This document shows, piece by piece, positions 25,894 to 35,641 of a DNA stretch of 64,000 bases. The stretch is from contig NZ_JANHAW010000002.1 in NCBI RefSeq assembly GCF_024464595.1, positions 62,001-126,000 of the forward strand. Direction: 5' to 3'. Below the pieces are notes generated by a model. The model was not told the DNA's origin and made no database searches. It worked only from the letters and a program-made list of their open reading frames with translations. A program made the position numbers and the translations under genes. This DNA is from Halobellus litoreus (lineage in GTDB: Archaea; Halobacteriota; Halobacteria; Halobacteriales; Haloferacaceae). How positions within the stretch are numbered: the stretch's first letter is position 1; each line of letters opens with the position of its first letter.

Positions 25894-26961
25894 ATGCGAA
25901 TTTCGAGTCGCGGCCACGGCGAGGAGGGTCGCGAGCGGATGACACTCGTTCCCGAGAACGTCGACGACCTCTGGCACCTCTCGCACGTCCTCGAATCGGG
26001 CGACTTCGTCTCCGGCGACACCACGCGTCGGATCCAGCGCGACGACGAACAGCTCAGAGACACCGGCGGCCAGCGCGAACACCTCTTCGTCACGATCGAA
26101 GTCGACGACGTGGAGTTCGCGCGCTTCGCGAACCGCCTGCGCGTCGGCGGGGAGATCGTCGACTGTTCCCGGGAGGACCAACTCGGTCACCACCACACGA
26201 TAAACGTCGAGGAGCACGACGAGGTCACGATCGAGAAGCACTTCAAGCCCGATCAGGTCGAGCGGATCGAGGCGGCCGAGGAGGCCGCAGAGAACGCCGA
26301 CGTCGCCATCGCGACCGTCGAGGAGGGCGAGGCCCACATCCATACGGTCGCACAGTACGGCACCGAGGAGCGCTTTTCCTTCACCGCGCCGACCGGAAAA
26401 GGCGAGTACGCGCGGCCGCGGTCGGAACTGTTCGCCGAGTTGGGGAAGGCGCTCGCCCGGATGGACGTCGACGCCATCATCCTCGCGGGGCCGGGGTTCA
26501 CGAAACAGGACGCCCGCGACTACATCGAGGAGAACCACTCGGAGGTCGCGGACCTCCTCACCGTCGTCGACACCGCGGGCATCGGCGACCGCGGGGTCCA
26601 CGAGGTGTTGAAACGCGGCGCGGTCGACGAGGTACAGACGCAGACGCGAATCTCGAAAGAGGCGTCGCTCCTCGACGACCTGATGGAGGGCATTGCGACG
26701 GGCGAGAAGGTCGCTTACGGCATCGACGAGGTCGCCGAGGCCGCGGAGTTCGGCGCCGTCGAGACGCTGCTCGTCCTCGACGACCGGCTGCGACGGGAGC
26801 GGCAGGGCGACGGCGACTGGGAGGTCGACGTCAACGAGGTCATCCAGACGGTCGAGCGCAAGGGCGGGGAGGTCACCGTCTTCTCCGGGGAGTTCGACCC
26901 CGGTCAGCAGTTGCGGAACCTCGGCGGGATCGCGGCGCTGCTGCGGTACCGACTCCAGTAA
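25894..26961 (+). CDS. pelA: Pelota, ribosome rescue factor
   Basis: Archaeal pelota (355 residues) recognises ribosomes stalled in the A site and, with aEF1A and ABCE1, frees them. The chain has the N-terminal Lsm-like domain ([20 protein letters not shown] at the start), a central eRF1-like domain with the stretch [19 protein letters not shown], and a C-terminal domain ending in [15 protein letters not shown]. It lacks the GGQ loop of release factor eRF1, as expected for pelota. A GATGTTTAGG box about 25-30 bases before ATG 25894 is the likely promoter. The gene converges with the GH13 gene. Confidence 0.95.
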   Translation: MRISSRGHGEEGRERMTLVPENVDDLWHLSHVLESGDFVSGDTTRRIQRDDEQLRDTGGQREHLFVTIEVDDVEFARFANRLRVGGEIVDCSREDQLGHHHTINVEEHDEVTIEKHFKPDQVERIEAAEEAAENADVAIATVEEGEAHIHTVAQYGTEERFSFTAPTGKGEYARPRSELFAELGKALARMDVDAIILAGPGFTKQDARDYIEENHSEVADLLTVVDTAGIGDRGVHEVLKRGAVDEVQTQTRISKEASLLDDLMEGIATGEKVAYGIDEVAEAAEFGAVETLLVLDDRLRRERQGDGDWEVDVNEVIQTVERKGGEVTVFSGEFDPGQQLRNLGGIAALLRYRLQ

Positions 26962-26991
26962 TTTGGGGCGTCTTTCGCCAATGCACCGCCG

Positions 26992-28710
26992 TCAGAGCCG
27001 GTATACGACGGCCTCGTAGGGCTCGAAGGACCGTTCGACCGGCGTGGACGACGTCCCGTAATTGGAGCACAGCGGCGTCGCGTCAGCCAGTTCGAGGTCG
27101 GCGTCGGGATCGAACGCGGCCGACTCACCCGACCAGTTGAGTACGATCAGCAGGCGCTCGTCGTCGAGCGTGCGTGTGTAGGCGTAGATCTGTTCGTCGT
27201 CGGGGAGCAGGAGGTCGTAGTCGCCGTAGACCAGCGCGTCCTCGCGGTGCCGGAGGTCGATGAGTCGCCGGTAGTGGTGCCAGATCGAATCCTCGTCGGC
27301 GCGCGCCGCCGCGACGTTGATCTCCGAGTAGTTCTCGTTGACGCCGAACCACGGCGTGTCGATGGTAAAGCCCGCGTGTTCCTCGTCGGACCACTGCATC
27401 GGCGTCCGCGCGTGGTCTCGGCTGACGTAGTTCACGAACGCCCGCAGGTCCGCGAAGGAATCCGCGCGGCCGTCATCGATGGCGTCCTCGACGGCCCCGA
27501 TCGTCATCGGGTCGTCGAGCTCCGCGAGACTGTCGAACTCGTCGTTCGTCATCCCGATCTCCTCGCCCTGGTACACGAACGGCGTCCCGCGGGTCGTAAG
27601 CAGGAACGTCGCGAGCAGTTTCGCGCTCTCGACGCGGTAGGCGTCGTCGTCGCCGAACCGCGAGACGATCCGGGGCTGGTCGTGGTTGCCGAGATACTGA
27701 GCGGTCCAGTCGTCGCCCAGTTCCGTCTGCCAGCGGCTCATTATCTCCTTGAACTCGACGAGGTCCCACTCGCCCCACTCGGTCGGGTCGAACCGCCCGC
27801 GCGGACTCACGTCGACGTCCATATGCTCGAAGTGGAGTATCATATCCAGCCCGTCCCCGTCCGCGCCGAGGTACTCGCCCGCCATATCGACGGTCGTGTC
27901 GGCCATCTCCGCGACGGTCATCACGTCGTAGTTCGAGAACGTCCGGTCGTACAGTTCCCGGAGGTACTCGTGTATTCTCGGTCCGTGGCCGAACACCTCG
28001 ATGCCGGTGGGTTCGCGGTCGGCTGTCCCGTCGGGGAGTCCCTCGGGCTTCGAGATGTAGTTGATCGCGTCGACGCGGAACCCGTCGATGCCCTTCTCCA
28101 GCCACCACTCCACGAGGGCGGCGATCTCGTCGCGCACGTCGGGGTTGCGCCAGTTGAGGTCCGGTTGCTTCTCGTCGAAGAGGTGGAGATACCACTGCCC
28201 GCGCACGTCGTCGTAGGTCCAGGCCGACCCGCCCATGAACGACCCCCAGTTGTTCGGCGGGACGGGGTCGCCGTTGCTGTCGGTCCCGCCGTCGCGCCAG
28301 TAGTAGTAGTCCCCGTAACCGTCTGCCCGTCGGCGGGACTTTTCGAACCACTCGTGTTCGTCGGAGGTGTGGTTCACCACCAGATCCATCAGCAGCCTGA
28401 TGTCGCGGTCGTGTAGCTCAGCCAGGAGCCGCTCCCAGTCCTCGATCGTTCCGAACTCCGCGGCGATCGATCGGTAGTCGCTGATGTCGTACCCGTTGTC
28501 GGCCTGCGGCGACTCGTACACGGGACAGAGCCAGACGACGTCGACGCCGAGCGCGTCGAAGTACTCGACCTGCTCGGTGATGCCCGGGATGTCGCCGACG
28601 CCGTCGCCGTCGCTGTCGTTGAAGCTCCGCGGGTACACCTGGTAGACGACCGCCTCTTTCCACCACTCCCGGTCAGTCGCGTCAGCGTTTCGTGAGCTAT
28701 CAGCAGTCAT
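26992..28710 (-). CDS. GH13 alpha-glucosidase (oligo-1,6-glucosidase type)
   Basis: This 572-residue cytoplasmic enzyme should hydrolyse alpha-glucosidic bonds in short oligosaccharides such as isomaltose or maltose. It carries WWKEAVVYQVYPRSF at the N-terminus, DLVVNHTSDEHEWF (region I), DGFRVDAINYISKP with the catalytic Asp nucleophile (region II), VAEMADTTVDMA with the acid/base Glu position (region III) and YLGNHDQPRIVSRFGDD (region IV), all regions of family GH13. No signal peptide is seen. It is alone in its strand segment and not in a visible sugar-uptake operon. Confidence 0.93.
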   Translation of the reverse strand: MTADSSRNADATDREWWKEAVVYQVYPRSFNDSDGDGVGDIPGITEQVEYFDALGVDVVWLCPVYESPQADNGYDISDYRSIAAEFGTIEDWERLLAELHDRDIRLLMDLVVNHTSDEHEWFEKSRRRADGYGDYYYWRDGGTDSNGDPVPPNNWGSFMGGSAWTYDDVRGQWYLHLFDEKQPDLNWRNPDVRDEIAALVEWWLEKGIDGFRVDAINYISKPEGLPDGTADREPTGIEVFGHGPRIHEYLRELYDRTFSNYDVMTVAEMADTTVDMAGEYLGADGDGLDMILHFEHMDVDVSPRGRFDPTEWGEWDLVEFKEIMSRWQTELGDDWTAQYLGNHDQPRIVSRFGDDDAYRVESAKLLATFLLTTRGTPFVYQGEEIGMTNDEFDSLAELDDPMTIGAVEDAIDDGRADSFADLRAFVNYVSRDHARTPMQWSDEEHAGFTIDTPWFGVNENYSEINVAAARADEDSIWHHYRRLIDLRHREDALVYGDYDLLLPDDEQIYAYTRTLDDERLLIVLNWSGESAAFDPDADLELADATPLCSNYGTSSTPVERSFEPYEAVVYRL

Positions 28711-28804
28711 AACGAATACGTCCCGAGATGCGGCGTCTCCGCATCTGTCTTCTGATGGCCGTCGGGACAGCCCGAGTCCGACGTCACTCGAACGCGAGGC
28801 TCGC

Positions 28805-29803
28805 TCACTCGCCCGTGAGCGCTTCGCTCCCCGGGGCGAAGTCGATCGTCTGTCCCAGCCCGGCCTCGTTGGCCTTCTCGTAGAGGAGGTACGCGCCGGC
28901 GACCGTCTCGATACCGGTCCCGCCGCTGTCGAAGACGGTGATCTCGTCGTCGGACGTCCGACCGGGCGCGTTGCCGGCGACGACGTCGCCCAGTTCGGCG
29001 TGGACGTGGTCCTCGTCGACGATTCCGGCCTCCAGTGCGGCCAGGAACGAACCGGCGTCCTGGTGGACCCGCTCCTTCAGGTCCGGGACGTACGTGGCTC
29101 GCCGGATGGTCTCGGCGTCGAGTTCGCGCTTGTCTCGATCGTACTGCCCCATCGCGGTCACGTGCGTCCCCGGTTCGAGGACGTCGCCGTCGAAGACGGG
29201 CTCGCTCGCGTTCGTCGCCGTCACGACGACGTCCGCGCCCTCGACGGCGGCGGCGGCGGAGGCGACGGCGGCGACGCTGGCGTCGAGACGGCGGTCCATC
29301 TCGCCCGCGAACGACTCGCGGTGCTCCTTCGTCGGCGAGAACACCCAGACGGTTTCGAGGTCTCGGACCGTCGCCAACGCGCGCAACTGTCCCCGGGCCT
29401 GCGCCCCGCTGCCGATGATCGCGGCGGACGACGCGTCTTCGCGCGCGAGTTCGTCGGCGGCGACGGCCCCGGTTGCGCCCGTTTTGAAGGGGTTCATACT
29501 CGCGCCGTCGACCATCGCGATCGGCGCGCCCGACTCGGCGTCGAACAGCGGCGTGGTGAACCACGCGTCCGACGCGCCGAAGCCGGCGCTGTACATATAT
29601 CCGCCCATCGCGCCCGTGTCCGGCAGCAGGGCCGCGTAGGTGGTGAAAAAGCCCGGCGGCTCGGCGTTCGTGAGTTTCGTCCGCGGCTCGGCCGGTGCGC
29701 CCTCGCCGCGCTGTCGGTATCCGTCGCGAACGGCGTCCACGAACTCCGCGGGGGTCGCGAGGCCGTCGACGTCCGCGCTCGTCAGGAACAGCGTTTCGGT
29801 CAT
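28805..29803 (-). CDS. Ornithine cyclodeaminase / mu-crystallin family
   Basis: From ATG 29803 (MTETLFLTSADVDGL) the 332-residue protein belongs to the ornithine cyclodeaminase/alanine dehydrogenase/mu-crystallin family, NAD(P)-dependent enzymes acting on amino or imino acids. The cofactor fold shows AAIIGSGAQARGQLRALA (about residue 130), an acidic strand end later, and the conserved GASMNPFKTGATGAVAADEL segment with the substrate-binding Lys. Which reaction it catalyses (ornithine cyclodeamination, alanine dehydrogenation or ketimine reduction) cannot be decided. No amino-acid operon surrounds it. Confidence 0.85.
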   Translation of the reverse strand: MTETLFLTSADVDGLATPAEFVDAVRDGYRQRGEGAPAEPRTKLTNAEPPGFFTTYAALLPDTGAMGGYMYSAGFGASDAWFTTPLFDAESGAPIAMVDGASMNPFKTGATGAVAADELAREDASSAAIIGSGAQARGQLRALATVRDLETVWVFSPTKEHRESFAGEMDRRLDASVAAVASAAAAVEGADVVVTATNASEPVFDGDVLEPGTHVTAMGQYDRDKRELDAETIRRATYVPDLKERVHQDAGSFLAALEAGIVDEDHVHAELGDVVAGNAPGRTSDDEITVFDSGGTGIETVAGAYLLYEKANEAGLGQTIDFAPGSEALTGE

Positions 29804-29991
29804 GTGCCCCGGTTCGACAGCCAATCGTAAGAACGTGCGGAAACCTGCAGGTCACCGGATCGGCGGTTCGGAGCGACGACCGATGCGCTCCGCACGCACA
29901 GACCAGATTTCGGAAGCAGTACTCCGCGAAGACGACAGAGAGAACGGACGGCGAACGGGGCTTCCGTGACGGATGCGCTCGTGTCGGCCGC

Positions 29992-30228
29992 TCAATCGGC
30001 GTTCGGGAACTGGCCAGTTTTCTGGGTCTCGCCGGTATCGAACTCCGGTCGGGAGCTCCCACTCACGGGCGCGCGAACGAAGAGGGCGTGGCCGACGACT
30101 CCGGCAGCGACGGCGGCGGCGATGGGAACGGCTTGCGTGAGCGTGAGACTGGTCTGCATCAGACCGCCGGTGAGGCCGAAGAGCGTCAGCGGAATGAGGC
30201 CGAGGACGTAGTCGTAGTACCTTGTCAT
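29992..30228 (-). CDS. Small membrane protein, haloarchaeal
   Basis: The protein has 78 residues from ATG 30228 (MTRYYDYVLGLIPLTLFG). Two hydrophobic helices (about residues 7-26 and 30-50) are followed by a polar Ser/Thr/Glu tail. Short proteins of this kind starting MTRYYDYVL are widespread in haloarchaea and have no assigned role. A TATAATT stretch at about 30256-30263 lies some 30 bases upstream of the start; the frame reaching to 30483 runs through the divergent promoter region and is rejected. Confidence 0.7.
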   Translation of the reverse strand: MTRYYDYVLGLIPLTLFGLTGGLMQTSLTLTQAVPIAAAVAAGVVGHALFVRAPVSGSSRPEFDTGETQKTGQFPNAD

Positions 30229-30421
30229 AATGTGTTCAGTACTACGTGCGTACATCATATAATTGTTTCCCGTAGCCCATTGAATGATTTCTAGTTGGTC
30301 TTCAGTTGGTTTCTCATAAGTTATTAGACGAAGTCGCGAGAGAACGTCTCTGACACGTAATCTCGTGGGGAGCGAGGGCGACATCGGTGCGTTGAATTGC
30401 CCGCTACTCGGAGATGCGGAC

Positions 30422-31756
30422 GTGAACTCGAACGATCGGTCGATCGTCGCGTTGGTGATGCTGGCCCACGGGATGGTGCACACCTACGAGCTCTCGATCC
30501 CGATCTTCGTCTCGATCTGGTTGACCGAGTTCGAGACTCTCTCGCTCGGCATCGTCGAGGTCGGCGTCACCGAGGCGACGCTGGGGCTCGTCGTGACCGC
30601 GGGATACGGGCTCTTCGGCGTCGGCGCGCTCCCGGGCGGCGTGCTCGTCGATCGAATCGGCTCCGCCCGGCTCATCACGCTCTGTCTGTTCGGAATGGCC
30701 GGATCGTTCGTGCTCTTGGGGCTCTCGCCGAATCTGCTCGTCGTCGCGCTCGCGCTCTTGCTCTGGGGCGCCGCGGCGAGCGTCTATCACCCGGCCGGGC
30801 TCACGCTGCTCTCGAAAGGCGTCGCAGAGCGGGGCACGGGCTTCGCGTACCACGGCATCGCCGGCAACGTCGGAACCGGGCTGGGCCCGCTTCTGACCGC
30901 GATCCTGTTGCTGTTCGTCGACTGGACGGTCGTCGCGGTCCTCCTCGCGCTGCCGGCCCTCGCCGCCGGCGTGTATGCGACGCATGCACGGTTCGACGAA
31001 ACGGCGGCCGTCGACGACGGAACCGACGCCGATGCCGACTCACGAGACGGCTCCGGGGACGACAGGGCCAACACCGGCGTCGCGTCGCTCGCCGAATTCA
31101 CCGTCGAAACTCGGCGGCTCTTCGTCGGCGCGTTCGCGCTCGTGTTCGTGGTCGTGATGGCCTCCGGACTCTACTACCGCGGCGTCCTCACGTTCCTGCC
31201 GAACCTGCTGGAATCGCTGCCCGGGTTCGAGCCGATCCCGTTGACCGCGGCGCTCCCGACCCCCGTCACCGACGCGCTCGGCGTCCAACCCGGCTCCGAG
31301 CGCGCAATCAACCCCGAGCGGTACTTCTACTCGGGGCTACTCATCGTCGGCGTCTTCGGGCAGTATCTCGGCGGGAAGCTCACAGACCGGATCCCCGTCG
31401 AGGCCGGCCTGGCGGGCGGATTCGGCCTGCTGGCGGTCTTGGCGCTGATCTTCCTGCCGGCGGCGAACGCCGGGCTCGGTCCGCTCCTCGTCGTGGGTGC
31501 GGTACTGGGCTGTGCGCTCTTTCTCGTCCAGCCGTTCTACCAGGCCACCGTCGCGGAGTACTCTCCGGCGGGGACGCGCGGGCTCTCCTACGGCTTCACG
31601 TACCTGGGGGTGTTCGGCGTCGGCGCGCTCGGCGGAGCGATCGCCGGGACGATCCTGACGTACGCGACGCCCGGGGCGCTCTTTCTCACGCTCGCCGCGT
31701 TCGGCGCGACCGGCTCGGGCGTCGGCGTCTACCTCCTGCGGCGGCGATCGGGCTGA
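30422..31756 (+). CDS. MFS transporter
   Basis: The carrier has about 444 residues from GTG 30422 (NSNDRSIVALVMLAHGMVH); a GTG at 30365 is possible. Twelve helices are arranged as two six-helix halves, with a long acidic central loop (DDGTDADADSRDGSGDDRAN, after residue 200). The first half has GYGLFGVGALPGGVLVDRIG, the motif A-like loop of the major facilitator family. The substrate cannot be read from sequence. The N-terminal HGMVHTYELSIPIFV is a conserved feature of this haloarchaeal subgroup. Divergent from the small membrane protein gene, with both promoters in the 193-base AT-richer gap. Confidence 0.82.
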   Translation: MNSNDRSIVALVMLAHGMVHTYELSIPIFVSIWLTEFETLSLGIVEVGVTEATLGLVVTAGYGLFGVGALPGGVLVDRIGSARLITLCLFGMAGSFVLLGLSPNLLVVALALLLWGAAASVYHPAGLTLLSKGVAERGTGFAYHGIAGNVGTGLGPLLTAILLLFVDWTVVAVLLALPALAAGVYATHARFDETAAVDDGTDADADSRDGSGDDRANTGVASLAEFTVETRRLFVGAFALVFVVVMASGLYYRGVLTFLPNLLESLPGFEPIPLTAALPTPVTDALGVQPGSERAINPERYFYSGLLIVGVFGQYLGGKLTDRIPVEAGLAGGFGLLAVLALIFLPAANAGLGPLLVVGAVLGCALFLVQPFYQATVAEYSPAGTRGLSYGFTYLGVFGVGALGGAIAGTILTYATPGALFLTLAAFGATGSGVGVYLLRRRSG

Positions 31757-31841
31757 GACGCAGGCATCGGCGAGACAGGGCAGCAGTCAGTTCGTAGCGA
31801 TCAGGAACGGATCCACCCTCAGCGTGCCGTCGCGGGTGTCA

Positions 31842-32264
31842 TCACCCAACGATTTTGAAAAAGAGCCACCGACCGGCGACCAGCGCGACCGCGCCCGTGA
31901 GTAGCATCACGACGCCGAACGTGACCTGAAACCCGCCCGGGAACAGCGGCGACGCGCGGAGCGCGAATCCGACGACAGCGGCGGGAACCCACGCGCGGAC
32001 CGCGAGCGGGATCGCCGCCTTGGCCGACTCGGCCGCGCCGGCGGAGTAGGCCCCGATCAGCGGCGCGGCGACGGCCCAGCCGACGAGGAAGGGGACGAGC
32101 GTCAGCAACCAGCCGACGGGGTCGGCGGTGAGGTAGTCGACGCCGTTGTGGTTGATCACGCCGATCGTGAGGACGGCCGCGAGCGCCAACACGTCGGCGA
32201 CGGCGAGGGGGGCCGCGCCGGCGTCGATGCGTCGAGCGAGGAACGACTCCTCCGAAGTTGACAT
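31842..32264 (-). CDS. DUF3054 membrane protein
   Basis: The 140-residue protein has four hydrophobic helices, with the conserved segment VLALAAVLTIGVINHNGVDYL in the first. DUF3054 occurs widely in haloarchaea and actinobacteria and has no known function. It is transcribed leftwards. The SAM methyltransferase further right (32386-32982) is on the same strand, about 120 bases away, so it may be in the same transcript. Confidence 0.85.
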   Translation of the reverse strand: MSTSEESFLARRIDAGAAPLAVADVLALAAVLTIGVINHNGVDYLTADPVGWLLTLVPFLVGWAVAAPLIGAYSAGAAESAKAAIPLAVRAWVPAAVVGFALRASPLFPGGFQVTFGVVMLLTGAVALVAGRWLFFKIVG

Positions 32265-32385
32265 ACGCGACGATTCGGACGCTCCCTAATGGCTCTCTCG
32301 GATTCGATCCGCGACGTCGTCCCCCGTCGACGTCGTCCGTCGCCGCCGCCGTTGCTTCCCGCCGTCGTCGTGGCCGGTGACCGCG

Positions 32386-32982
32386 TCACGCTTCCGGTGG
32401 GATACGCCCCACGACGACGTACTCGAAGCCGTCGCGGACGATCCGCGCGTCGAAGCCGGCCGCAGCGACGGACTCGCAGAGTTCCGCGGGCGTCCAGAAC
32501 GTCGAGTCGAACCCGACCAGTCGCTCGGCAGCGACGAGCGACCGCCCGCGAAGCCCGCGCGGGTGGAACTCCTGGACGACCACCACCCCGCCGGGGCGGA
32601 CGACACGCGCGGCCTCCGAGAGCCCCGCGGCCGGGTCCGGAAGGTGATGCAGCGCGTCGACGACGACGGCGGCGTCGACGGCGTCGTCACCGACGGGAAG
32701 CCGTCCGGCGTCGCCTCGAATGACCTCGTGACCCGACTCGCGGGCGCGTTCGAGCATCCCGGCCGAGGCGTCGACGACGACGGGATCGATCCCGATTTTT
32801 CGGAGCCCCCGCGAGGCGCGGCCGGTCCCGCCGGCCAGGTCGAGCACGCGGTCGATCGGCCGGTCGGCGAACGCGAACGCGTCTCGGAACGGGCCGACCC
32901 GCGCGGGCGGCATCGCGACGTCGTACAGCCGGGCCAGTCGATCGAAGAAGCGCACGTCGCCGGGACCGAAACGGGAGGACAT
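32386..32982 (-). CDS. Class I SAM-dependent methyltransferase
   Basis: Compact methyltransferase of 198 residues. Motif I is RVLDLAGGTGRASRGL (about residues 45-60), followed by VVVDASAGMLERARE and later VVVDALHHLPDPAAG, the usual positions of motifs II and III in Ubie-type methyltransferases. The opening KFGPGDVRFFDRLARLYD-like pattern (FGPGDVRFFDRLARLYDVAM) is shared by many haloarchaeal members of this group, which act on unknown small molecules. Not in an obvious pathway context. Confidence 0.88.
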   Translation of the reverse strand: MSSRFGPGDVRFFDRLARLYDVAMPPARVGPFRDAFAFADRPIDRVLDLAGGTGRASRGLRKIGIDPVVVDASAGMLERARESGHEVIRGDAGRLPVGDDAVDAAVVVDALHHLPDPAAGLSEAARVVRPGGVVVVQEFHPRGLRGRSLVAAERLVGFDSTFWTPAELCESVAAAGFDARIVRDGFEYVVVGRIPPEA

Positions 32983-33059
32983 ACCCCGCGTTCGTCAGGG
33001 AGCGAAAAGGAACTATCGCACCGCCGAACTCTTGGGACCGCCCGTCGTAGACCCTCGGG

Positions 33060-33737
33060 ATGGAGTTTCTCGTCCTCGGGTGGCCGCCGGACGGCCCCTC
33101 CCTTCGGTTGGATTACCGGCACTTCGCCTACGCGGGGAAGTTCGTGATGTCGAACACGGGGAAGGCCGTCGTCCGCGAGACGGACGAAGAGGACGGTTCA
33201 GTGATCTTCGACTCCGGAGACGGCTGCATAGTCGACGCGGGTGACGACACTGAATTCGACGCCGAAGACGACAGCGGACCCGGCGCGGGGGACGACTACG
33301 ACGCCAGCGTCGTCGCCGCGCTCGCGTTCAACGCGGATCGGACCGACGAGGCGACCCTGTGGTACCGCTACATCACCGTCCACTCGGCGGCGAAAGGGGC
33401 GGCCATCGGCCCGCGACTGGCCGCGTTCGTGGCTCCCCGTGCCGCCGAACGCGGCTACGAACGGCTCAGAATCGCCGTCAACAACCCGTTCGCCTACGAG
33501 GCGATGTACAAGGCCGGCTTCGAGTGGACGGGGGCGGAAACCGGCGTCGCGGAACTCGTGCTCGAACGGCCGGCGAACGGATCGCCGGACACGCGGCTAC
33601 GGGACGCGGACGTCGACTCCTATCGGGCGGGGCTCGACCGGTTTCGAGAGCGGGACCTCGGCGATCCCGAGGCGTCGTTTCTCAGCGAGCGAATCGGTTC
33701 CGGACTCCCGGCTCCCTGTGACGTTCCCGGGGCCTAG
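33060..33737 (+). CDS. GNAT-like acetyltransferase
   Basis: A 225-residue protein beginning [19 protein letters not shown]. The central part has a long acidic insert (residues 60-80, [20 protein letters not shown]) and a GNAT-like fold with [20 protein letters not shown] (acetyl-CoA loop position) and [20 protein letters not shown] (the conserved NPFA and final Tyr-containing helix). It would acetylate an amine of unknown identity. The start at 33060 overlaps no other gene; the divergent methyltransferase starts at 32982. Some haloarchaeal relatives are annotated only as hypothetical. Confidence 0.75.
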   Translation: MEFLVLGWPPDGPSLRLDYRHFAYAGKFVMSNTGKAVVRETDEEDGSVIFDSGDGCIVDAGDDTEFDAEDDSGPGAGDDYDASVVAALAFNADRTDEATLWYRYITVHSAAKGAAIGPRLAAFVAPRAAERGYERLRIAVNNPFAYEAMYKAGFEWTGAETGVAELVLERPANGSPDTRLRDADVDSYRAGLDRFRERDLGDPEASFLSERIGSGLPAPCDVPGA

Positions 33738-33870
33738 CGACGACGCGAGAACGCGGTCCCGACTCGCGGCCGTCACGCCAAGCCGGCCCGTGGCCCGCCG
33801 AGTCCAGAGCCCCCCTCGAACCGAGGGTCGACCCCGAGGATTAAATCGGCGGCCGACCGAAGAGCTAGCG

Positions 33871-34851
33871 ATGGGAAACGCAGATCTACGGAGTCTGGCG
33901 GTGCTCTCCGACGTCTCATTCGAGGAGGTCGCCGGCAGCGTCGTCGCCGTCGACGCCCACAACTGGCTGTACCGCTACCTGACGACGACGGTGAAGTTCA
34001 CGCGCGAGGAGGCGTACACGACCGCGGCGGGCGAGGAAGTGGCGAACCTGATCGGGCTCGTGCAGGGGTTGCCGAAGTTCTTCGAGCACGACCTCGTCCC
34101 GGTGTTCGTCTTCGACGGCGGGGTGACGGAGTTGAAAGACGACGAGGTGGCCGAACGACGCGAGGCGCGGGAGCAGGCCGAGGCCAAGCGGCAGGCGGCC
34201 GAAGAGCGCGGCGACGCCGTCGCCGCCGCGCGACTGGAGGCTCGGACCCAACGGCTGACGAGCGTGATCCACGAGACGACGCGGGAACTGCTCGAACTGC
34301 TCGACGTGCCGGTGATCGAGGCCCCCGCGGAGGGCGAGGCGCAGGCCTCGCATATGGCGCTCCGCGGCGACGTCGACTACGTCGGCAGCGAGGACTACGA
34401 CACGCTGTTGTTCGGCGCCCCTTACACGCTCCGGCAACTCACCTCGAAGGGCGATCCCGAGTTGATGGACCTCGAAGCGACGCTCGCCGAGCACGAGATC
34501 ACCCGCGAGCAACTCGTCGACGTGGCGATCCTCTGCGGCACCGACTTCAACGAGGGGATCTCCGGCGTGGGGCCGAAGACGGCGCTCTCGGAGATCCGCG
34601 AGCACGGGGACCTCTGGGCCGTCCTCGATGCCCGCGACGCCTCCATCGCGGACGCCGACCGGGTCAGAGCGCTCTTCCTCGACCCGCCCGTCACCGACGA
34701 CTACGCGTTCGATACCGACATCTCGCCGGACGTCGAGGCCGCGAGGGCGTACGTCACCGAGGAGTGGGCGGTCGACGCCGACGAGGTCGCCCGCGGGTTC
34801 GAGCGCATCGAGTCCTCGCTCGTCCAGACCGGTCTCGACGAGTGGACCTGA
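33871..34851 (+). CDS. fen1: Flap endonuclease FEN1
   Basis: FEN1 trims 5' flaps in lagging-strand replication and long-patch repair. The 326-residue protein from ATG 33871 shows the N-nuclease domain ([14 protein letters not shown] with Asp28), VFVFDGG with its metal Asp, the I-nuclease motif [24 protein letters not shown] and the [16 protein letters not shown] helix-hairpin-helix. The C-terminus ends VQTGLDEWT, a PCNA-interaction motif that stops at Thr where an aromatic residue is usual. A GATTAAAT box at 33838-33845 lies about 25-30 bases upstream. An in-frame extension to 33241 is a Thr/Arg-rich shadow of the acetyltransferase. Confidence 0.95.
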   Translation: MGNADLRSLAVLSDVSFEEVAGSVVAVDAHNWLYRYLTTTVKFTREEAYTTAAGEEVANLIGLVQGLPKFFEHDLVPVFVFDGGVTELKDDEVAERREAREQAEAKRQAAEERGDAVAAARLEARTQRLTSVIHETTRELLELLDVPVIEAPAEGEAQASHMALRGDVDYVGSEDYDTLLFGAPYTLRQLTSKGDPELMDLEATLAEHEITREQLVDVAILCGTDFNEGISGVGPKTALSEIREHGDLWAVLDARDASIADADRVRALFLDPPVTDDYAFDTDISPDVEAARAYVTEEWAVDADEVARGFERIESSLVQTGLDEWT

Positions 34852-34960
34852 CCGCGCGTTCGCGTGACCCCCGCCGCCCGGACAAACCCGGTACGATAAC
34901 TCAAATGCGCATTCCACCTTTCCCAATCGGTTTAGTGCCGTCGCCCGAAGGTCTGATTCG

Positions 34961-35566
34961 ATGCGTCGCCGCCGCCTCCTCTCGTCCGCCACCGCCCTCG
35001 TAGTCGGCTGTCTGAGCGGATGCCTTTCGCTGTCGTCGGGCGGTTCTCGCGCGTCCCAGACGCCGGAGCCGCTGCCGACGACCGGCGATGGGTCACTCAC
35101 CGACTTCGACGCCGGGGAGCCTTTCGAACGCCGACGCGTCGGTGAGGCCGCCGCGGAGATGCACCACCGCGCCGTGGTCTGGAACGACGACGCCGACCGC
35201 CGATCGATCCGCGTCCGCCTCCGCGAACTGGAAAGCGACGAGACGCCACTGGATCTGACGCCGACCTTCCCGGCGTACGGTTCCCTCCAAATCGACGTGT
35301 TTCGACCCGCCGACTACGTGCTGGACGTGTCTCCGCCGTCAGAGTCGAGCCGGAGGCTGGGGATCCGGCGAGACTTCGTCGACTGCAACGACTCGGCGAC
35401 TCACGTCGCGGTTCGTCCCGACGGCAGTGTCAGAGCGCGGGTGATCTCGACAGTCCGCGCGTGCGAGGCCGCTTCACCGACGCCTGAGGGAGACTCGACA
35501 GCCGCAACCCCTGCTGGAACCTCGGCATCGTCGACGGCGCAGGCGACGGACGAACCCAGCGAGTGA
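34961..35566 (+). CDS. Lipoprotein, likely Tat-exported
   Basis: The 201-residue protein begins MRRRRLLSSATALVVGC, a twin-arginine type signal, followed by a lipobox-like LSGC at about residue 21, so it is probably exported folded and anchored by a lipid. The mature part has an acidic beta-rich domain containing VRLRELESDETPLDLTPTF and FVDCNDSATHVAVRPDGSV. The C-terminal 35 residues are Thr/Ser/Ala/Glu-rich, typical of a surface linker. The function is unknown. The gene lies downstream of fen1 by 110 bases and has no partner. Confidence 0.78.
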   Translation: MRRRRLLSSATALVVGCLSGCLSLSSGGSRASQTPEPLPTTGDGSLTDFDAGEPFERRRVGEAAAEMHHRAVVWNDDADRRSIRVRLRELESDETPLDLTPTFPAYGSLQIDVFRPADYVLDVSPPSESSRRLGIRRDFVDCNDSATHVAVRPDGSVRARVISTVRACEAASPTPEGDSTAATPAGTSASSTAQATDEPSE

Positions 35567-35641
35567 TCGAGCGAACGCGACGTCGGGCGGTCCGTCGCTC
35601 TGCACGGTAGCTTTTTGTCCCGTCGCCGTCCCTCGTTCGGT

